Shown: positions 39,754 to 48,892 of the stretch, piece after piece
How the letters are laid out: each line of letters starts with the position of its first letter
Numbering within the stretch: position 1 is the first letter of the stretch
Assembly (NCBI RefSeq): GCF_036311985.1
Contig: NZ_JAZDCJ010000006.1
Reading direction: 5' to 3' (one strand)
Length of the DNA: 64,000 nucleotides
From: JAZDCJ01 sp036311985
GTDB lineage: Bacteria > Actinomycetota > Actinomycetes > Actinomycetales > Micrococcaceae
The notes under the pieces: model-generated
What the model was told of the DNA's origin: nothing
Databases searched by the model: none
What the model saw: only the letters and a program-made list of their open reading frames with translations
Position numbers and translations under genes: made by a program

Positions 39754-42447
39754 GTGAGCCCAGCAAGCAAAACCCCCGCCCCGACGAACCGCCTCCTGGT
39801 CATCGACGGCCATTCCATGGCCTTCCGCGCCTTCTACGCGCTGCCCGCGGAGAACTTCGCCACCGACACCGGCCAGCACACCAACGCGGTGTACGGCTTC
39901 GTGTCGATGCTCATCAAGATGATCGAGCAGCGCGAGCCGACGCACGTGGCGGTCGCGTTCGACCTGGACACGCCGACGTTCCGCTCCGAGGAATACACGG
40001 AGTACAAGGCCGGGCGCAACAAGACCCCGGAGGAGTTCCACGGCCAGATCGAGCTGATCCAGAAGGTCATGGAGGCCATGAACATCCCCTCCATCACCCT
40101 CGACGGCTACGAGGCCGACGACATCATCGCCACGCTCTCGGCGACCGGCGAGGGCCAGGGCTGGGACGTGCTCGTGGTCTCCGGCGACCGGGACGCGTTC
40201 CAGCTCATCACCGGGAAGACCACGGTGCTCTACCCGAAGAAGGGCGTCTCGGACATCCCCCCGATGGACGCCGCGGCCGTGGAGGAGAAGTACTTCGTCG
40301 GCCCGGACCGGTACTCGGACCTCGCCGCGCTCGTCGGCGAGACGGCGGACAACCTCCCGGGCGTCCCCGGCGTCGGCCCCAAGACCGCGGCGAAGTGGAT
40401 CAACCAGTACGGCGGGCTCGAAGGCATCCTCGAGAACATCGACGCCATCAAGGGCAAGGTCGGGGACAATCTGCGGGAGAACCTCGAGAACGTCAAGCGC
40501 AACCGCCGGCTCAACCACCTGCTGCGGGACCTGGAGCTGCCCGTGACGCTCGAGGCGCTCGAGCTCGAGCACCCCAACCGCGAGGCCGTCGAGGAGCTCT
40601 TCGACGCCCTCCAGTTCAACACGCTGCGCAAGCGCCTGTTCGACCTCTTCGGCGACGAGGCCCCCGAGGCGGGCGAGGAGGAGGACGTCCCCGCCGCCGA
40701 GCTCCTCGGCGACGCCGACGCGGTCCGCGCCTGGTTCGGGCAGCACGGCGCCCAGCTCCTCGGCGTCCACCTCGCGACGGCGGCAGCCGGAGGGGCCGCC
40801 GAGGCGGTCGGCATCGCGTTCGCCGCGGAGGGCGTCACCGCCTACGTGGACCTCGCGGGGCTGGACGAGGAGGCCGAGCGGGAGCTCGCGGTCGTCCTCG
40901 CCTCGCCCGACCACAAGAAGGCCGTGCACGACTTCAAGGCGGCCTTCAAGCTGCTGCTCGACCGCGGCCTGGAGCTGGGCGGCGTCGTGGACGACACCAT
41001 GATCTCCGCCTACCTCATCCAGCCGGACCGGCGCAGCCACGAGCTGGGCGACATCGCGCAGTACCACCTGCGTCTCACGCTCGCGCCGGCCGCGGAGGAG
41101 TCCTCGGACCAGCTCGCCCTGGACCTGGACGACGCCGGGGCCTCGGCCCCCGCGGCCCGCGCGGCGTTCATCGTGCGCCGCCTGAGCACCTACCTGGCCG
41201 GGCAGGTCCTCGAGCGCGGGGCCAACCACCTGCTCGGGGAGCTGGAGCTGCCGCTGTCCGTGGTCCTGGCCCACATGGAGCGCACGGGCGTCGCGATCGA
41301 CGGGGACCGGCTCGACGGCCTGCTCGAGGACTTCACGCGCACCATCGACACGGCAACCCAGGAGGCCTACGCGGCGATCGGGCACGAGGTCAACCTGGGT
41401 TCGCCCAAGCAGCTGCAGGTCGTGCTCTTCGAGGAGCTGGGCCTGCCCAAGACCAAGAAGATCAAGACCGGCTACACGACGGACGCGGAATCGCTGCAGG
41501 ACCTCCTGGCCAAGACGCAGCACCCGTTCCTGGCCTCCCTCATGGCCTATCGGGACGCGAGCAAGCTCCGCCAGACCGTGGAGGGCCTGCGCAAGGCCGT
41601 CTCCGCCGACGGCAGGATCCACACGACGTACGCGCAGACGGTCGCGGCCACGGGGCGCCTGTCCTCGCTGAACCCGAACCTGCAGAACATCCCCGTGCGC
41701 TCGGAGGAGGGACGCCGCATCCGCGAGGTCTTCGTGGTGGGCGGGGGATTCGAGACGCTCCTCACGGCGGACTACTCGCAGATCGAGATGCGCATCATGG
41801 CCCACCTCTCCGGCGACGAGGCGCTCATCCAGGCCTTCAAGGACGGCGAGGACCTGCACCGATTCGTCGGCTCGGAGGTCTTCGGCGTGGCCCCCGAGGA
41901 CGTGAGCTCCGAGATGCGCTCCAAGGTCAAGGCGATGTCGTACGGGCTCGCGTACGGCCTGAGCTCGTTCGGCCTCTCGAAGCAGCTGAACATCCCGGTG
42001 GACGAGGCCCGCAACCTCATGAAGCAGTACTTCACGCGCTTCGGCGCGGTCCGTGACTACTTGCGTTCCGTCGTCGACCAGGCCCGGATCGACGGCTACA
42101 CCGAGACGATCGAGGGGCGCCGGCGCTACCTGCCGGACCTCGCGAGCGACAACCGCCAGCTGCGGGACATCGCCGAGCGCGTCGCGCTGAACGCGCCGAT
42201 CCAGGGCTCGGCCGCGGACATCATCAAGCGGGCCATGCTGGGCATCGACGCCGGACTCAAGGAGGAGGGCCTCGCGTCGCGGATGCTGCTCCAGATCCAC
42301 GACGAACTCGTCTTCGAGGTCGCCCCGGGGGAGCTCGAGGCGCTCGAGGCGCTCGTGCGCTCGCGGATGGGACACGCGGCCGAGCTGTCCGTGCCCCTCG
42401 ACGTCCATGTCGGCACCGGCACGAGCTGGCAGGCCGCAGGACACTGA
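39754..42447 (+). CDS. polA: DNA polymerase I
   Basis: Repair and Okazaki-fragment polymerase of 897 residues. The N-terminal 5'-3' exonuclease (about 10-300) starts LLVIDGHSMAFRAFYAL. The middle 3'-5' exonuclease-like domain lacks the DxE metal site (GITAYVDL-type sequence replaces it), so there is probably no proofreading, as in other Actinobacteria. The polymerase domain has motif A DYSQIEMR, the O helix RSKVKAMSYGLAYGLS and motif C QIHDELVFEV. The GTG start follows a -10 by seven bases. Confidence 0.97.
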   Translation: MSPASKTPAPTNRLLVIDGHSMAFRAFYALPAENFATDTGQHTNAVYGFVSMLIKMIEQREPTHVAVAFDLDTPTFRSEEYTEYKAGRNKTPEEFHGQIELIQKVMEAMNIPSITLDGYEADDIIATLSATGEGQGWDVLVVSGDRDAFQLITGKTTVLYPKKGVSDIPPMDAAAVEEKYFVGPDRYSDLAALVGETADNLPGVPGVGPKTAAKWINQYGGLEGILENIDAIKGKVGDNLRENLENVKRNRRLNHLLRDLELPVTLEALELEHPNREAVEELFDALQFNTLRKRLFDLFGDEAPEAGEEEDVPAAELLGDADAVRAWFGQHGAQLLGVHLATAAAGGAAEAVGIAFAAEGVTAYVDLAGLDEEAERELAVVLASPDHKKAVHDFKAAFKLLLDRGLELGGVVDDTMISAYLIQPDRRSHELGDIAQYHLRLTLAPAAEESSDQLALDLDDAGASAPAARAAFIVRRLSTYLAGQVLERGANHLLGELELPLSVVLAHMERTGVAIDGDRLDGLLEDFTRTIDTATQEAYAAIGHEVNLGSPKQLQVVLFEELGLPKTKKIKTGYTTDAESLQDLLAKTQHPFLASLMAYRDASKLRQTVEGLRKAVSADGRIHTTYAQTVAATGRLSSLNPNLQNIPVRSEEGRRIREVFVVGGGFETLLTADYSQIEMRIMAHLSGDEALIQAFKDGEDLHRFVGSEVFGVAPEDVSSEMRSKVKAMSYGLAYGLSSFGLSKQLNIPVDEARNLMKQYFTRFGAVRDYLRSVVDQARIDGYTETIEGRRRYLPDLASDNRQLRDIAERVALNAPIQGSAADIIKRAMLGIDAGLKEEGLASRMLLQIHDELVFEVAPGELEALEALVRSRMGHAAELSVPLDVHVGTGTSWQAAGH

Positions 42448-42479
42448 TCCGGACTGCGTGCGTGCGCCTCCTGCTCGGG

Positions 42480-42485
42480 TAGGCT
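42480..42485 (+). promoter_or_regulatory. -10 element of the Eis-like gene
   Basis: TAGGCT ends eight bases before the ATG at 42494; the transcript would be leaderless or nearly so. Confidence 0.45.
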
Positions 42486-42493
42486 CGTCGCTC

Positions 42494-43816
42494 ATGAGCC
42501 ATCACCAGGGCGGCGTAGCCGCCGAGCAGGCCGCCTTCCCGTTCCGGATCGAGCGCTTCGCCTCCGCGCTCGTCGACGGCGCGCCGGATCCCCGCACGCG
42601 CGGCTGGTTCGAGGCCGTGCGCCTCGGCTTCCACGAACCGCGCCCCGAGGAGGACCACCTGAAGGCCTTCGTCGAGGCGCACCGCGCCGACGGGCGCGAG
42701 ATCACGGGCGTCTACGACGACGGGGAGCGGCCCGGGCCGTGGGACCCGGCCGTGCCGGTCGCGAGCTACGCGACCATGACGCACACGGTCAACGTCGGCG
42801 CGGGACGGCTGCTGGACGCGCACCAGATCACCGCCGTGACCGTTCGCCCGACCCACCGGCGGCGCGGCATCCTGCGCCGCATGATGACGGATGACCTCGC
42901 ATCCGCCGCGCGGCGGGGCCTGCCGCTCGCCCTCCTGACGGCGTCGGAGGCCACGATCTACGGCCGCTTCGGGTTCGGGGCCGCCACGACGCTCCGCCAC
43001 GTCGAGGTCGACGTGACGGAACGATTCGGCATCACATCGCCCCCCGCGGGCCGTGTCGAGGTCCTGGACCCGTCGGTGATCGAGGAGACGGCGCGGGACG
43101 TCTTCGCCGGCTTCCATGCCCGGCACCGCGGATCGGTCGACCGCCAGCGCTCCTACATCGAGCGCGTGACGGCCCGCTGGAGCGACGGCAAGCCGGAAGC
43201 GGACCGTTCCCTGCGCACGGCCGTGCACTACGACGCCGCGGGAACGGCCGACGGATACGTGGCCTACGCCTTCTCGGGCTGGGAGGAGCCCTACACGGTC
43301 AAGATCGTGGACCTCGTCGCGATCGACGACGCGGCCCGCCGGGAGCTGTGGCGCTACCTCGGCTCCCTGGACCTGGTCCAGCGGATCCAGTACCACGCGG
43401 CGCCCGAGGAGGACGTCCTGCCCTGGGCGCTCTCCGACTCCCGCGTCCACGCCGTCAAGGGCGCCGAGGACCACTTGTGGGTCCGGGTCCTCGATCCCGT
43501 CGCGGCCCTCGAGGCCCGGGGCTGGGAGGACGACGGCGCCGCCGCCGTGCGGATCACCGACGCCTTGGGGCACGCGGCCGGAAGCTACCGGATCGAGGTC
43601 TCCGGCGGGAGGGCGCGCGTCGGGCGGCTCGGGGAGCACGACGACGTCGACGCCGTCCTGGGAGTCGATGCCCTTGGTTCGCTCTACCTGGGCGGAGTCC
43701 GGGCCGAGCTGCTCGCGGCCGCGGGGCGGGTGGAGGCGGCCTCGTCCGGGGCGCTGTCCAAGGTGGACGCCCTCTTCCGCACGGCGGCCCGCCCCTCTTG
43801 CATCACGGGGTTCTGA
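42494..43816 (+). CDS. Eis-like GNAT acetyltransferase
   Basis: A 440-residue protein with the three-part Eis layout: an N-terminal GNAT domain with the acetyl-CoA loop VRPTHRRRGILRRM and SEATIYGRFGFGAAT, a second GNAT-like domain, and an SCP2-like C-terminal domain ending in phenylalanine (CITGF), as Eis proteins need for catalysis. Mycobacterial Eis acetylates many amines, including aminoglycosides and lysines; the natural substrate here is unknown. It stands alone between polA and rpsA. Confidence 0.88.
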   Translation: MSHHQGGVAAEQAAFPFRIERFASALVDGAPDPRTRGWFEAVRLGFHEPRPEEDHLKAFVEAHRADGREITGVYDDGERPGPWDPAVPVASYATMTHTVNVGAGRLLDAHQITAVTVRPTHRRRGILRRMMTDDLASAARRGLPLALLTASEATIYGRFGFGAATTLRHVEVDVTERFGITSPPAGRVEVLDPSVIEETARDVFAGFHARHRGSVDRQRSYIERVTARWSDGKPEADRSLRTAVHYDAAGTADGYVAYAFSGWEEPYTVKIVDLVAIDDAARRELWRYLGSLDLVQRIQYHAAPEEDVLPWALSDSRVHAVKGAEDHLWVRVLDPVAALEARGWEDDGAAAVRITDALGHAAGSYRIEVSGGRARVGRLGEHDDVDAVLGVDALGSLYLGGVRAELLAAAGRVEAASSGALSKVDALFRTAARPSCITGF

Positions 43817-43865
43817 CGGCGGATCCACGCCCTCTGCCGGCCCGCGGGGGCGACACGCGCGGCTT

Positions 43866-43894
43866 TTGACCGGGTAGAAGGCCGGCACTAGACT
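43866..43894 (+). promoter_or_regulatory. rpsA promoter
   Basis: TTGACC, exactly 17 bases, then TAGACT: the best housekeeping promoter in the window. The predicted start near 43901 gives a leader of about 118 bases. Confidence 0.8.
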
Positions 43895-44018
43895 GGAGGG
43901 GCGTGTCCTGCGCGCCGTCGTGCGCCGGATCCGTGACCAGCTAGACCCATTTCGGAAACTGCCGGGACTTCCGGCTGACCGACTGACCCAAGACTATCCA
44001 CATCGGAGCCCCTACTAC

Positions 44019-45485
44019 ATGACCATCACCTCCAACGAGAAGACCGGTACCCCGCAGGTCGCCATCAACGACATCGGTACCTCTGAAGACTTCCTCGCTG
44101 CCGTCGACGCCACCATCAAGTACTTCAACGATGGCGATCTCGTCGAGGGCACCGTCGTCAAGGTCGACCGCGACGAAGTCCTGCTCGACATCGGTTACAA
44201 GACCGAGGGTGTCATTCCTTCCCGCGAGCTTTCCATCAAGCACGACGTCGACCCCGGTGACGTCGTCGCCGTCGGCGACAACGTCGAGGCCCTCGTCCTC
44301 ACCAAGGAGGACAAGGAAGGCCGCCTGATCCTGTCCAAGAAGCGCGCGCAGTACGAGCGCGCCTGGGGCGACATCGAGAAGATCAAGGAAGAGGATGGCG
44401 TGGTCACCGGCACCGTCATCGAGGTGGTCAAGGGCGGCCTGATCCTGGACATCGGCCTCCGCGGCTTCCTCCCGGCCTCGCTCGTCGAGATGCGCCGCGT
44501 CCGCGACCTGGCCCCGTACATCGGCCAGCAGATCGAGGCGAAGATCATCGAGCTGGACAAGAACCGCAACAACGTGGTCCTGTCCCGCCGTGCGTGGCTC
44601 GAGCAGACCCAGTCCGAGGTCCGCTCCACGTTCCTCAACAAGCTCGAGAAGGGCCAGGTCCGCCCGGGCGTCGTCTCCTCGATCGTCAACTTCGGTGCGT
44701 TCGTGGACCTTGGCGGCGTCGACGGCCTCGTGCACGTCTCCGAGCTGTCCTGGAAGCACATCGACCACCCGTCCGAGGTCGTCGAGGTGGGCCAGGAAGT
44801 CACCGTCGAGGTCCTCGAGGTGGATCTGGACCGCGAGCGTGTCTCCCTCTCGCTCAAGGCGACGCAGGAAGACCCGTGGCAGACGTTCGCCCGCACCCAC
44901 GCCCTGGGCCAGGTCGTGCCGGGCAAGGTCACCAAGCTCGTTCCGTTCGGCGCGTTCGTGCGCGTCGAGGACGGCATCGAGGGCCTCGTGCACATCTCCG
45001 AGCTGGCCGTGCGCCACGTCGAGCTGGCCGAGCAGGTCGTCTCCGTGGGCGACGAGCTCTTCGTCAAGGTCATCGACATCGACCTGGAGCGCCGCCGCAT
45101 CAGCCTGTCGCTGAAGCAGGCCAACGACGGCGTCGACCCGGAGGGCACCGAGTTCGACCCGGCGCTCTACGGCATGGCCGCCGAGTACGACGAGGCCGGG
45201 AACTACAAGTACCCGGAGGGCTTCGACCCGGAGACCAACGAGTGGCTCGAGGGCTTCGAGACGCAGCGCGCCGCCTGGGAGCAGCAGTACGCCGACGCCC
45301 AGGCCCGCTGGGAGGCCCACAAGAAGCAGGTCGCCCAGCACCTCGCGGACGACGCCACCGCCGGCGACACGAGCTCCGACTCGGCCGCCACGAGCTACTC
45401 CTCGGAGGCCCCGGCCTCCGACGCGGGCACCCTGGCTTCCGACGAGGCCCTGGCCGCCCTGCGTGAGAAGCTGACCGGCAACTAG
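44019..45485 (+). CDS. rpsA: 30S ribosomal protein S1
   Basis: RNA-binding ribosomal protein of 488 residues with four S1 repeats (each with GAFVDLGGVDGLVHVSEL-like sequence; the first begins near 40 with GDLVEGTVVKVDRDEVLLDI). Actinobacterial S1 normally has four repeats, against six in E. coli. The acidic, serine-rich C-terminus is typical. The ATG at 44019 follows CGGAG; longer frames upstream are leader sequence. Codon usage is visibly more biased than in the neighbours, as expected for high expression. Confidence 0.97.
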   Translation: MTITSNEKTGTPQVAINDIGTSEDFLAAVDATIKYFNDGDLVEGTVVKVDRDEVLLDIGYKTEGVIPSRELSIKHDVDPGDVVAVGDNVEALVLTKEDKEGRLILSKKRAQYERAWGDIEKIKEEDGVVTGTVIEVVKGGLILDIGLRGFLPASLVEMRRVRDLAPYIGQQIEAKIIELDKNRNNVVLSRRAWLEQTQSEVRSTFLNKLEKGQVRPGVVSSIVNFGAFVDLGGVDGLVHVSELSWKHIDHPSEVVEVGQEVTVEVLEVDLDRERVSLSLKATQEDPWQTFARTHALGQVVPGKVTKLVPFGAFVRVEDGIEGLVHISELAVRHVELAEQVVSVGDELFVKVIDIDLERRRISLSLKQANDGVDPEGTEFDPALYGMAAEYDEAGNYKYPEGFDPETNEWLEGFETQRAAWEQQYADAQARWEAHKKQVAQHLADDATAGDTSSDSAATSYSSEAPASDAGTLASDEALAALREKLTGN

Positions 45486-45512
45486 CCGCTGTCCGCTTCA
45501 TAGCGACACCCA

Positions 45513-45551
45513 CCGGAGGCGGGTCCCGCAAGGGATCCGCCTCCGGCGTTT
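45513..45551 (+). terminator. rpsA terminator
   Basis: The arms CCGGAGGCGG(G)TCCC and GGGA(T)CCGCCTCCGG enclose GCAA and are followed by CGTTTAAT. It is a reasonable intrinsic terminator after rpsA. Confidence 0.8.
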
Positions 45552-45606
45552 AATCTCAGGCGGCCTTCGGGCCCCTGCCCCATGGGACCCCGATCAGGAG
45601 GACGGC

Positions 45607-45969
45607 ATGCTGCCGGACGGATGGATGGCCGTGACGCGGCCCGGCGACCGGGAAACGGTCGGATACCTGGAGCCGCTCGATCCGGGTTACGAGCGCGTGC
45701 AGGCCCGGAGCCTGCTGGGGCATGCCGTCGGCGTCCCGGCAGACCTCGCCACGGCCGAGGAACTGCTCGTGGAGCGCGGCATCGTCGAGGTCGGCGCGAC
45801 GTGGCTGCTCCTCGACGAGGACGGTGACGTCGCCGGACACGTCGCCGTGCTCGAGGTCTCGACGGACGGGATCGCGGTGGCCGATGCGCTCGCCACCAAG
45901 GCCCTGGCACCGACGCCGCGGACCCTCCTGGCCTGGCCGGACACGGACCGTCGGCTGCGTCCATCCTGA
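45607..45969 (+). CDS. conserved-looking hypothetical protein
   Basis: A 120-residue soluble protein with no motif I recognise. It begins LPDGWMAVTRPGDRETVGYL; two segments, GATWLLLDEDG and VAGHVAVLEVSTDG, suggest a beta-rich fold. No transmembrane or signal segment is visible. AGGAGGACGGC just before the ATG is a strong ribosome binding site and supports the start. It converges on the remains of a FetB-like permease, about 35 bases away. Function unknown. Confidence 0.7.
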   Translation: MLPDGWMAVTRPGDRETVGYLEPLDPGYERVQARSLLGHAVGVPADLATAEELLVERGIVEVGATWLLLDEDGDVAGHVAVLEVSTDGIAVADALATKALAPTPRTLLAWPDTDRRLRPS

Positions 45970-46002
45970 GCCGAGGACGGGCCGGCCTGTGGGAGTCTCC
46001 CG

Positions 46003-46414
46003 GCGACCTCCAGGCCGCCCGCGGAACCAGGCCCAGGGCCAGCGCGGCCTCCACTTCCCCCCTCCGCGCGCCGAGCTCGGCATTCATCCTCCGCCCGGCT
46101 AGGTTGGCCGCCGTCATGCTCCCGCCGATCAGCTGGCCGACGACGGCAACGCGCGCGAGCGGCTCCCACGGCAGCACGCCCGCGGCGAGCATCAGGAGCA
46201 GGAACGCGGCGGCCAGCGGCGTGGACGTCCCGAGCCGGGAGATCAGCAGGGCGACCACGGCGAGCTGGAGGACCGCCCGGAGGCACGCCGAGACGACGTC
46301 GCGCGCCCTCAGAGCGAGGACGCCGCGGGAGACCGCGGCCGCCACGGCCACGAGGACCGCGAGGACGATCCAGAGCGCGGGTCCCGTCCCGAGCAGCGTC
46401 GAGCCGCTGTTCAC
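46003..46414 (-). pseudogene. FetB/UPF0014-like ABC permease, degraded
   Basis: The first 60 residues have two or three hydrophobic helices (ALWIVLAVLVAVAAAVSRG, VLQLAVVALLISRLG) as in FetB-type permeases. Then, after LLLMLAAG, about 35-40 residues of the family are missing and sequence resumes at VAVVGQLIGGSMTAANLAGR, a FetB hallmark, up to LVPRAAWR. The remaining 100 or so residues of the family are absent; the frame runs on without homology. It begins with a GTG overlapping the methyltransferase stop. No FetA ATPase is adjacent. I read it as a decayed gene. Confidence 0.7.
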
Positions 46415-47565
46415 GGGCGGTCCGGACGCGTCGAGACCGTGATCGTGAACTTCGGGTTGCGGTCGACCTGGCGCGTCGGTCCCACGAGCCGCTCGAGCTG
46501 CGGCCGGTAGCGCAGATGCGAGTTCCAGACGCACCACAGTTCGCCGCCCGGGGCGAGGACCCGTCCCGCGTCCGCGATGAGCTTGAGGGCGATCCCGGCG
46601 TGCACGGCATTGCCGACGTGGAACGGCGGATTCAGGACCACGAGCTCCTGCGAGGCGTCGGGGAGGGAGGACAAGGCGTCGTCGCGGACCACGTCGATCC
46701 GGTCCGCGACCCCGTTGGCCTCGGCCGTCGCTGCCGTCGACGACACGGCGGAGGCCGACTGGTCCGACGCCCTGACCCGCAGCCCGGGCCGCGACAACGC
46801 CAGGAAGGCCGCGATCGTGCCGTTGCCGCACCCGAGGTCGACCGCCGTCGCGGCAGGACGCGCCTCCGCCAGCCGCGGGAGGAGGAACCGGGTCCCGGGG
46901 TCGAGCCGCGGGCCCCCGAACGTCCCGCCCCGGGCGAGGATCCGCAGGGGAGCCGACAGTCCGGCGTCGTACTGCGCCTCGAGGGGAAAGCGCGACGCAG
47001 GGCACTCCGCGGCGGAGCACGGGGACGTGGCGGTCAGCACTCGCGCCTTCTGCCGGGCCAGGCCCGCCGAGACCGAACCGAAGTGGCGGCCGAGGACGTC
47101 GTTCATCGCCAGGTTCATGTGCTTCACGCGCCCGCCCGCGAGGAGCACCAGGTCCTGATCGCCGTGCTCCGCGGCGAGCCCCGCGACCTCGTCGAGGGCG
47201 TCGAGCGAGCGGGGTAGTTGCAGCAGGACCAGCCGGGCGCCCGCGAACAGCTCCGGTCCTAGGCCGAGGACGGCGAAGTCCGCGGCGGGCGCCCCGGCAC
47301 GGCCCGCATTTTCCTCGAGGGCGCGTTCCCCCGAGAGGCCGTCCTGGTGCACGCGCACCCCGGCCGCGCCGAGCGCCGCGGCTCCGAGGGTGAGCGCCCC
47401 GTAGTGGTCGTTGACGACGACGAGCCCTCCGGGTCCCGGCAGTCCCCGCTCCGCCGCGGCGCCGAGGAGGAGCCGGTCGGCGGCGTCGTGGGCCTGCAGC
47501 TCGGGCGCCTCGATGTCCGGCCAGCGGCGCAGGAACGAGGGGTCGAACGGGGCTGCGCCGCTCAC
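46411..47565 (-). CDS. class I rRNA methyltransferase, RlmG/RsmC type
   Basis: A SAM-dependent methyltransferase of 384 residues. The N-terminal half is a degenerate methyltransferase-like domain (VVNDHYGALTLGAAAL), and the C-terminal half is catalytic, with motif I VDLGCGNG and motif IV LNPPFH. This doubled architecture with NPPF is that of RsmC/RlmG, which modify guanine N2 in 16S or 23S rRNA. The exact target is not decided by sequence. The start is a GTG overlapping the yigZ stop. Confidence 0.85.
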   Translation of the reverse strand: MSGAAPFDPSFLRRWPDIEAPELQAHDAADRLLLGAAAERGLPGPGGLVVVNDHYGALTLGAAALGAAGVRVHQDGLSGERALEENAGRAGAPAADFAVLGLGPELFAGARLVLLQLPRSLDALDEVAGLAAEHGDQDLVLLAGGRVKHMNLAMNDVLGRHFGSVSAGLARQKARVLTATSPCSAAECPASRFPLEAQYDAGLSAPLRILARGGTFGGPRLDPGTRFLLPRLAEARPAATAVDLGCGNGTIAAFLALSRPGLRVRASDQSASAVSSTAATAEANGVADRIDVVRDDALSSLPDASQELVVLNPPFHVGNAVHAGIALKLIADAGRVLAPGGELWCVWNSHLRYRPQLERLVGPTRQVDRNPKFTITVSTRPDRP

Positions 47566-48239
47566 GCGAGGTCCACCCAGGCGGTCCCGAGCCCATCGGC
47601 CCGGGTCGTACCGGCCGTGAGGGCGGCGAGCCGCGCGTCGAAGTCCCCACCGGCCCCCGCGGCATCCGGCAGGGCCACCCGCAGCCTCGCCGCCGCCGGA
47701 GCGTAGTCGGTGCCGAGGACCTGGACGCCGGCGGCGCGCAGCTCGTTCTCGAGCCGTCCCGCGGCGGCGTGGGGCGCGTCGATGCCGAAGAGCCGCATCC
47801 GCCGCCGGCGCAGCAGCGGGGCGGTGTCCAACGCGGAGGACACGGCCGCAGAATACGCGCGCACGAGGCCGCCGGCCCCGAGCAGGACCCCGCCGAAATA
47901 GCGCACGACGACAGCCGTCACATCGCTCAGCGCGGCCTCGTCCTCCGCCGTCTCCCGCTTGAGCAGGGCCTCGAGCATCGGGGCGCCCGCCGTGCCGGAG
48001 GGCTCGCCGTCGTCGTTGCTGCGCTGCACGCGGCGGTCCGGGCCCAGGACGAACGCGCTGCAGTGGTGGCGCGCGTCGTGGTGGGCGCGGCGCAGCTCGG
48101 CGACGAACGCCCGGGCCTGCTCCTCGTCCTCCGTGCGGCGCAGGTACGCCAGGAAGCGGGACCGCTTGACCTCCAGCTCGTGAAGGTGCTCGCCGTCCAC
48201 GGTGGTGTACTCCGTCGCCCTGCCCTCGCCGTCCGTCAC
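47562..48239 (-). CDS. yigZ: YigZ/IMPACT family protein
   Basis: A 225-residue protein of the IMPACT/YigZ family. The signature NDDGEPSGTAGAPML is intact, and the first 120 residues contain the conserved HHCSAFVLG and VVRYFGGVLLGAGGL blocks. The function is poorly known; eukaryotic relatives regulate eIF2 kinase. The GTG start at 48239 is preceded by a TAGACT -10 at six bases, so it is probably leaderless. It is divergent from coaE, with only 35 bases between the starts. Confidence 0.9.
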   Translation of the reverse strand: MTDGEGRATEYTTVDGEHLHELEVKRSRFLAYLRRTEDEEQARAFVAELRRAHHDARHHCSAFVLGPDRRVQRSNDDGEPSGTAGAPMLEALLKRETAEDEAALSDVTAVVVRYFGGVLLGAGGLVRAYSAAVSSALDTAPLLRRRRMRLFGIDAPHAAAGRLENELRAAGVQVLGTDYAPAAARLRVALPDAAGAGGDFDARLAALTAGTTRADGLGTAWVDLA

Positions 48240-48245
48240 CGGACC

Positions 48246-48251
48246 AGTCTA
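48246..48251 (-). promoter_or_regulatory. -10 element for leaderless yigZ
   Basis: On the minus strand TAGACTGG, with the -10 ending six bases before the GTG at 48239. It lies only 11 bases from the coaE -10 on the other strand. Confidence 0.55.
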
Positions 48252-48262
48252 GTGCGGGCCCG

Positions 48263-48268
48263 TAGACT
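48263..48268 (+). promoter_or_regulatory. -10 element for leaderless coaE
   Basis: TAGACTGG, with the -10 ending six bases before the GTG at 48275. Confidence 0.55.
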
Positions 48269-48274
48269 GGCTCC

Positions 48275-48892
48275 GTGCTGAGCATTGGACTGACGGGCGG
48301 GATCGCCTCCGGAAAATCGGCCGTGGCCCGGCGGCTCGTGGAACGCGGCGCCGTCCTGGTCGACGCGGACCGGATCGCCCGGGAGGTCGTGGAACCGGGG
48401 ACCCCGGGCCTCGACGCCGTCGTGGCGGCCTTTGGACCCGACGTGCTGGGCCGCGACGGCTCGCTGGACCGGGCGGCGCTCGGGGCGCTCGTCTTCTCCG
48501 CGCCCGAGGCCCGCGAACGGCTCAACGGGATCGTCCACCCGCTCGTCCGGGCCGAGAGCGCACGGCGCGCGGCGGCGGCCGGGCCCCGCGCCGTCGTGGT
48601 GCAGGACATCCCGCTGCTCGTCGAGACCGGGCAGGCGGGACGCTTCGACCTCGTCGTCACCGTGCAGGCGCCCCTCGACGAGCGCCTGCGGCGCATGGCG
48701 GAGGACCGCGGCATGGCACCGGAGGACGCCCGCGCCCGGATCGCCGCGCAGGCCGGAGACGAGGAGCGCGCGGCCGCGGCCGACGTCGTGCTGGAGAACG
48801 CGGGGACGCTCGACGAGCTGCGGACGGCCGTCGACGTCCTGTGGGACGAACGGATCGCCCCCCTCGCCGCGGCCCGGACGGCCGCCCCGTGA
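48275..48892 (+). CDS. coaE: dephospho-CoA kinase
   Basis: Last step of coenzyme A synthesis, phosphorylating dephospho-CoA. It has 205 residues with Walker A GGIASGKS at 8-15, LVDADRIAREVVEPGT (catalytic aspartate), VVQDIPLLVETG and the lid region RMAEDRGM. There is no C-terminal GrpB-like (UPF0157) extension of the kind fused to CoaE in mycobacteria. The start is a GTG; the end overlaps a small membrane protein gene by GTGA. Confidence 0.96.
   Translation: MLSIGLTGGIASGKSAVARRLVERGAVLVDADRIAREVVEPGTPGLDAVVAAFGPDVLGRDGSLDRAALGALVFSAPEARERLNGIVHPLVRAESARRAAAAGPRAVVVQDIPLLVETGQAGRFDLVVTVQAPLDERLRRMAEDRGMAPEDARARIAAQAGDEERAAAADVVLENAGTLDELRTAVDVLWDERIAPLAAARTAAP

Noticed and set aside
45482..46000. 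Continuation of the FetB-like frame toward 45482
   Set aside because: No homology or membrane character after about 46003; it runs antisense to the hypothetical gene at 45607-45969.
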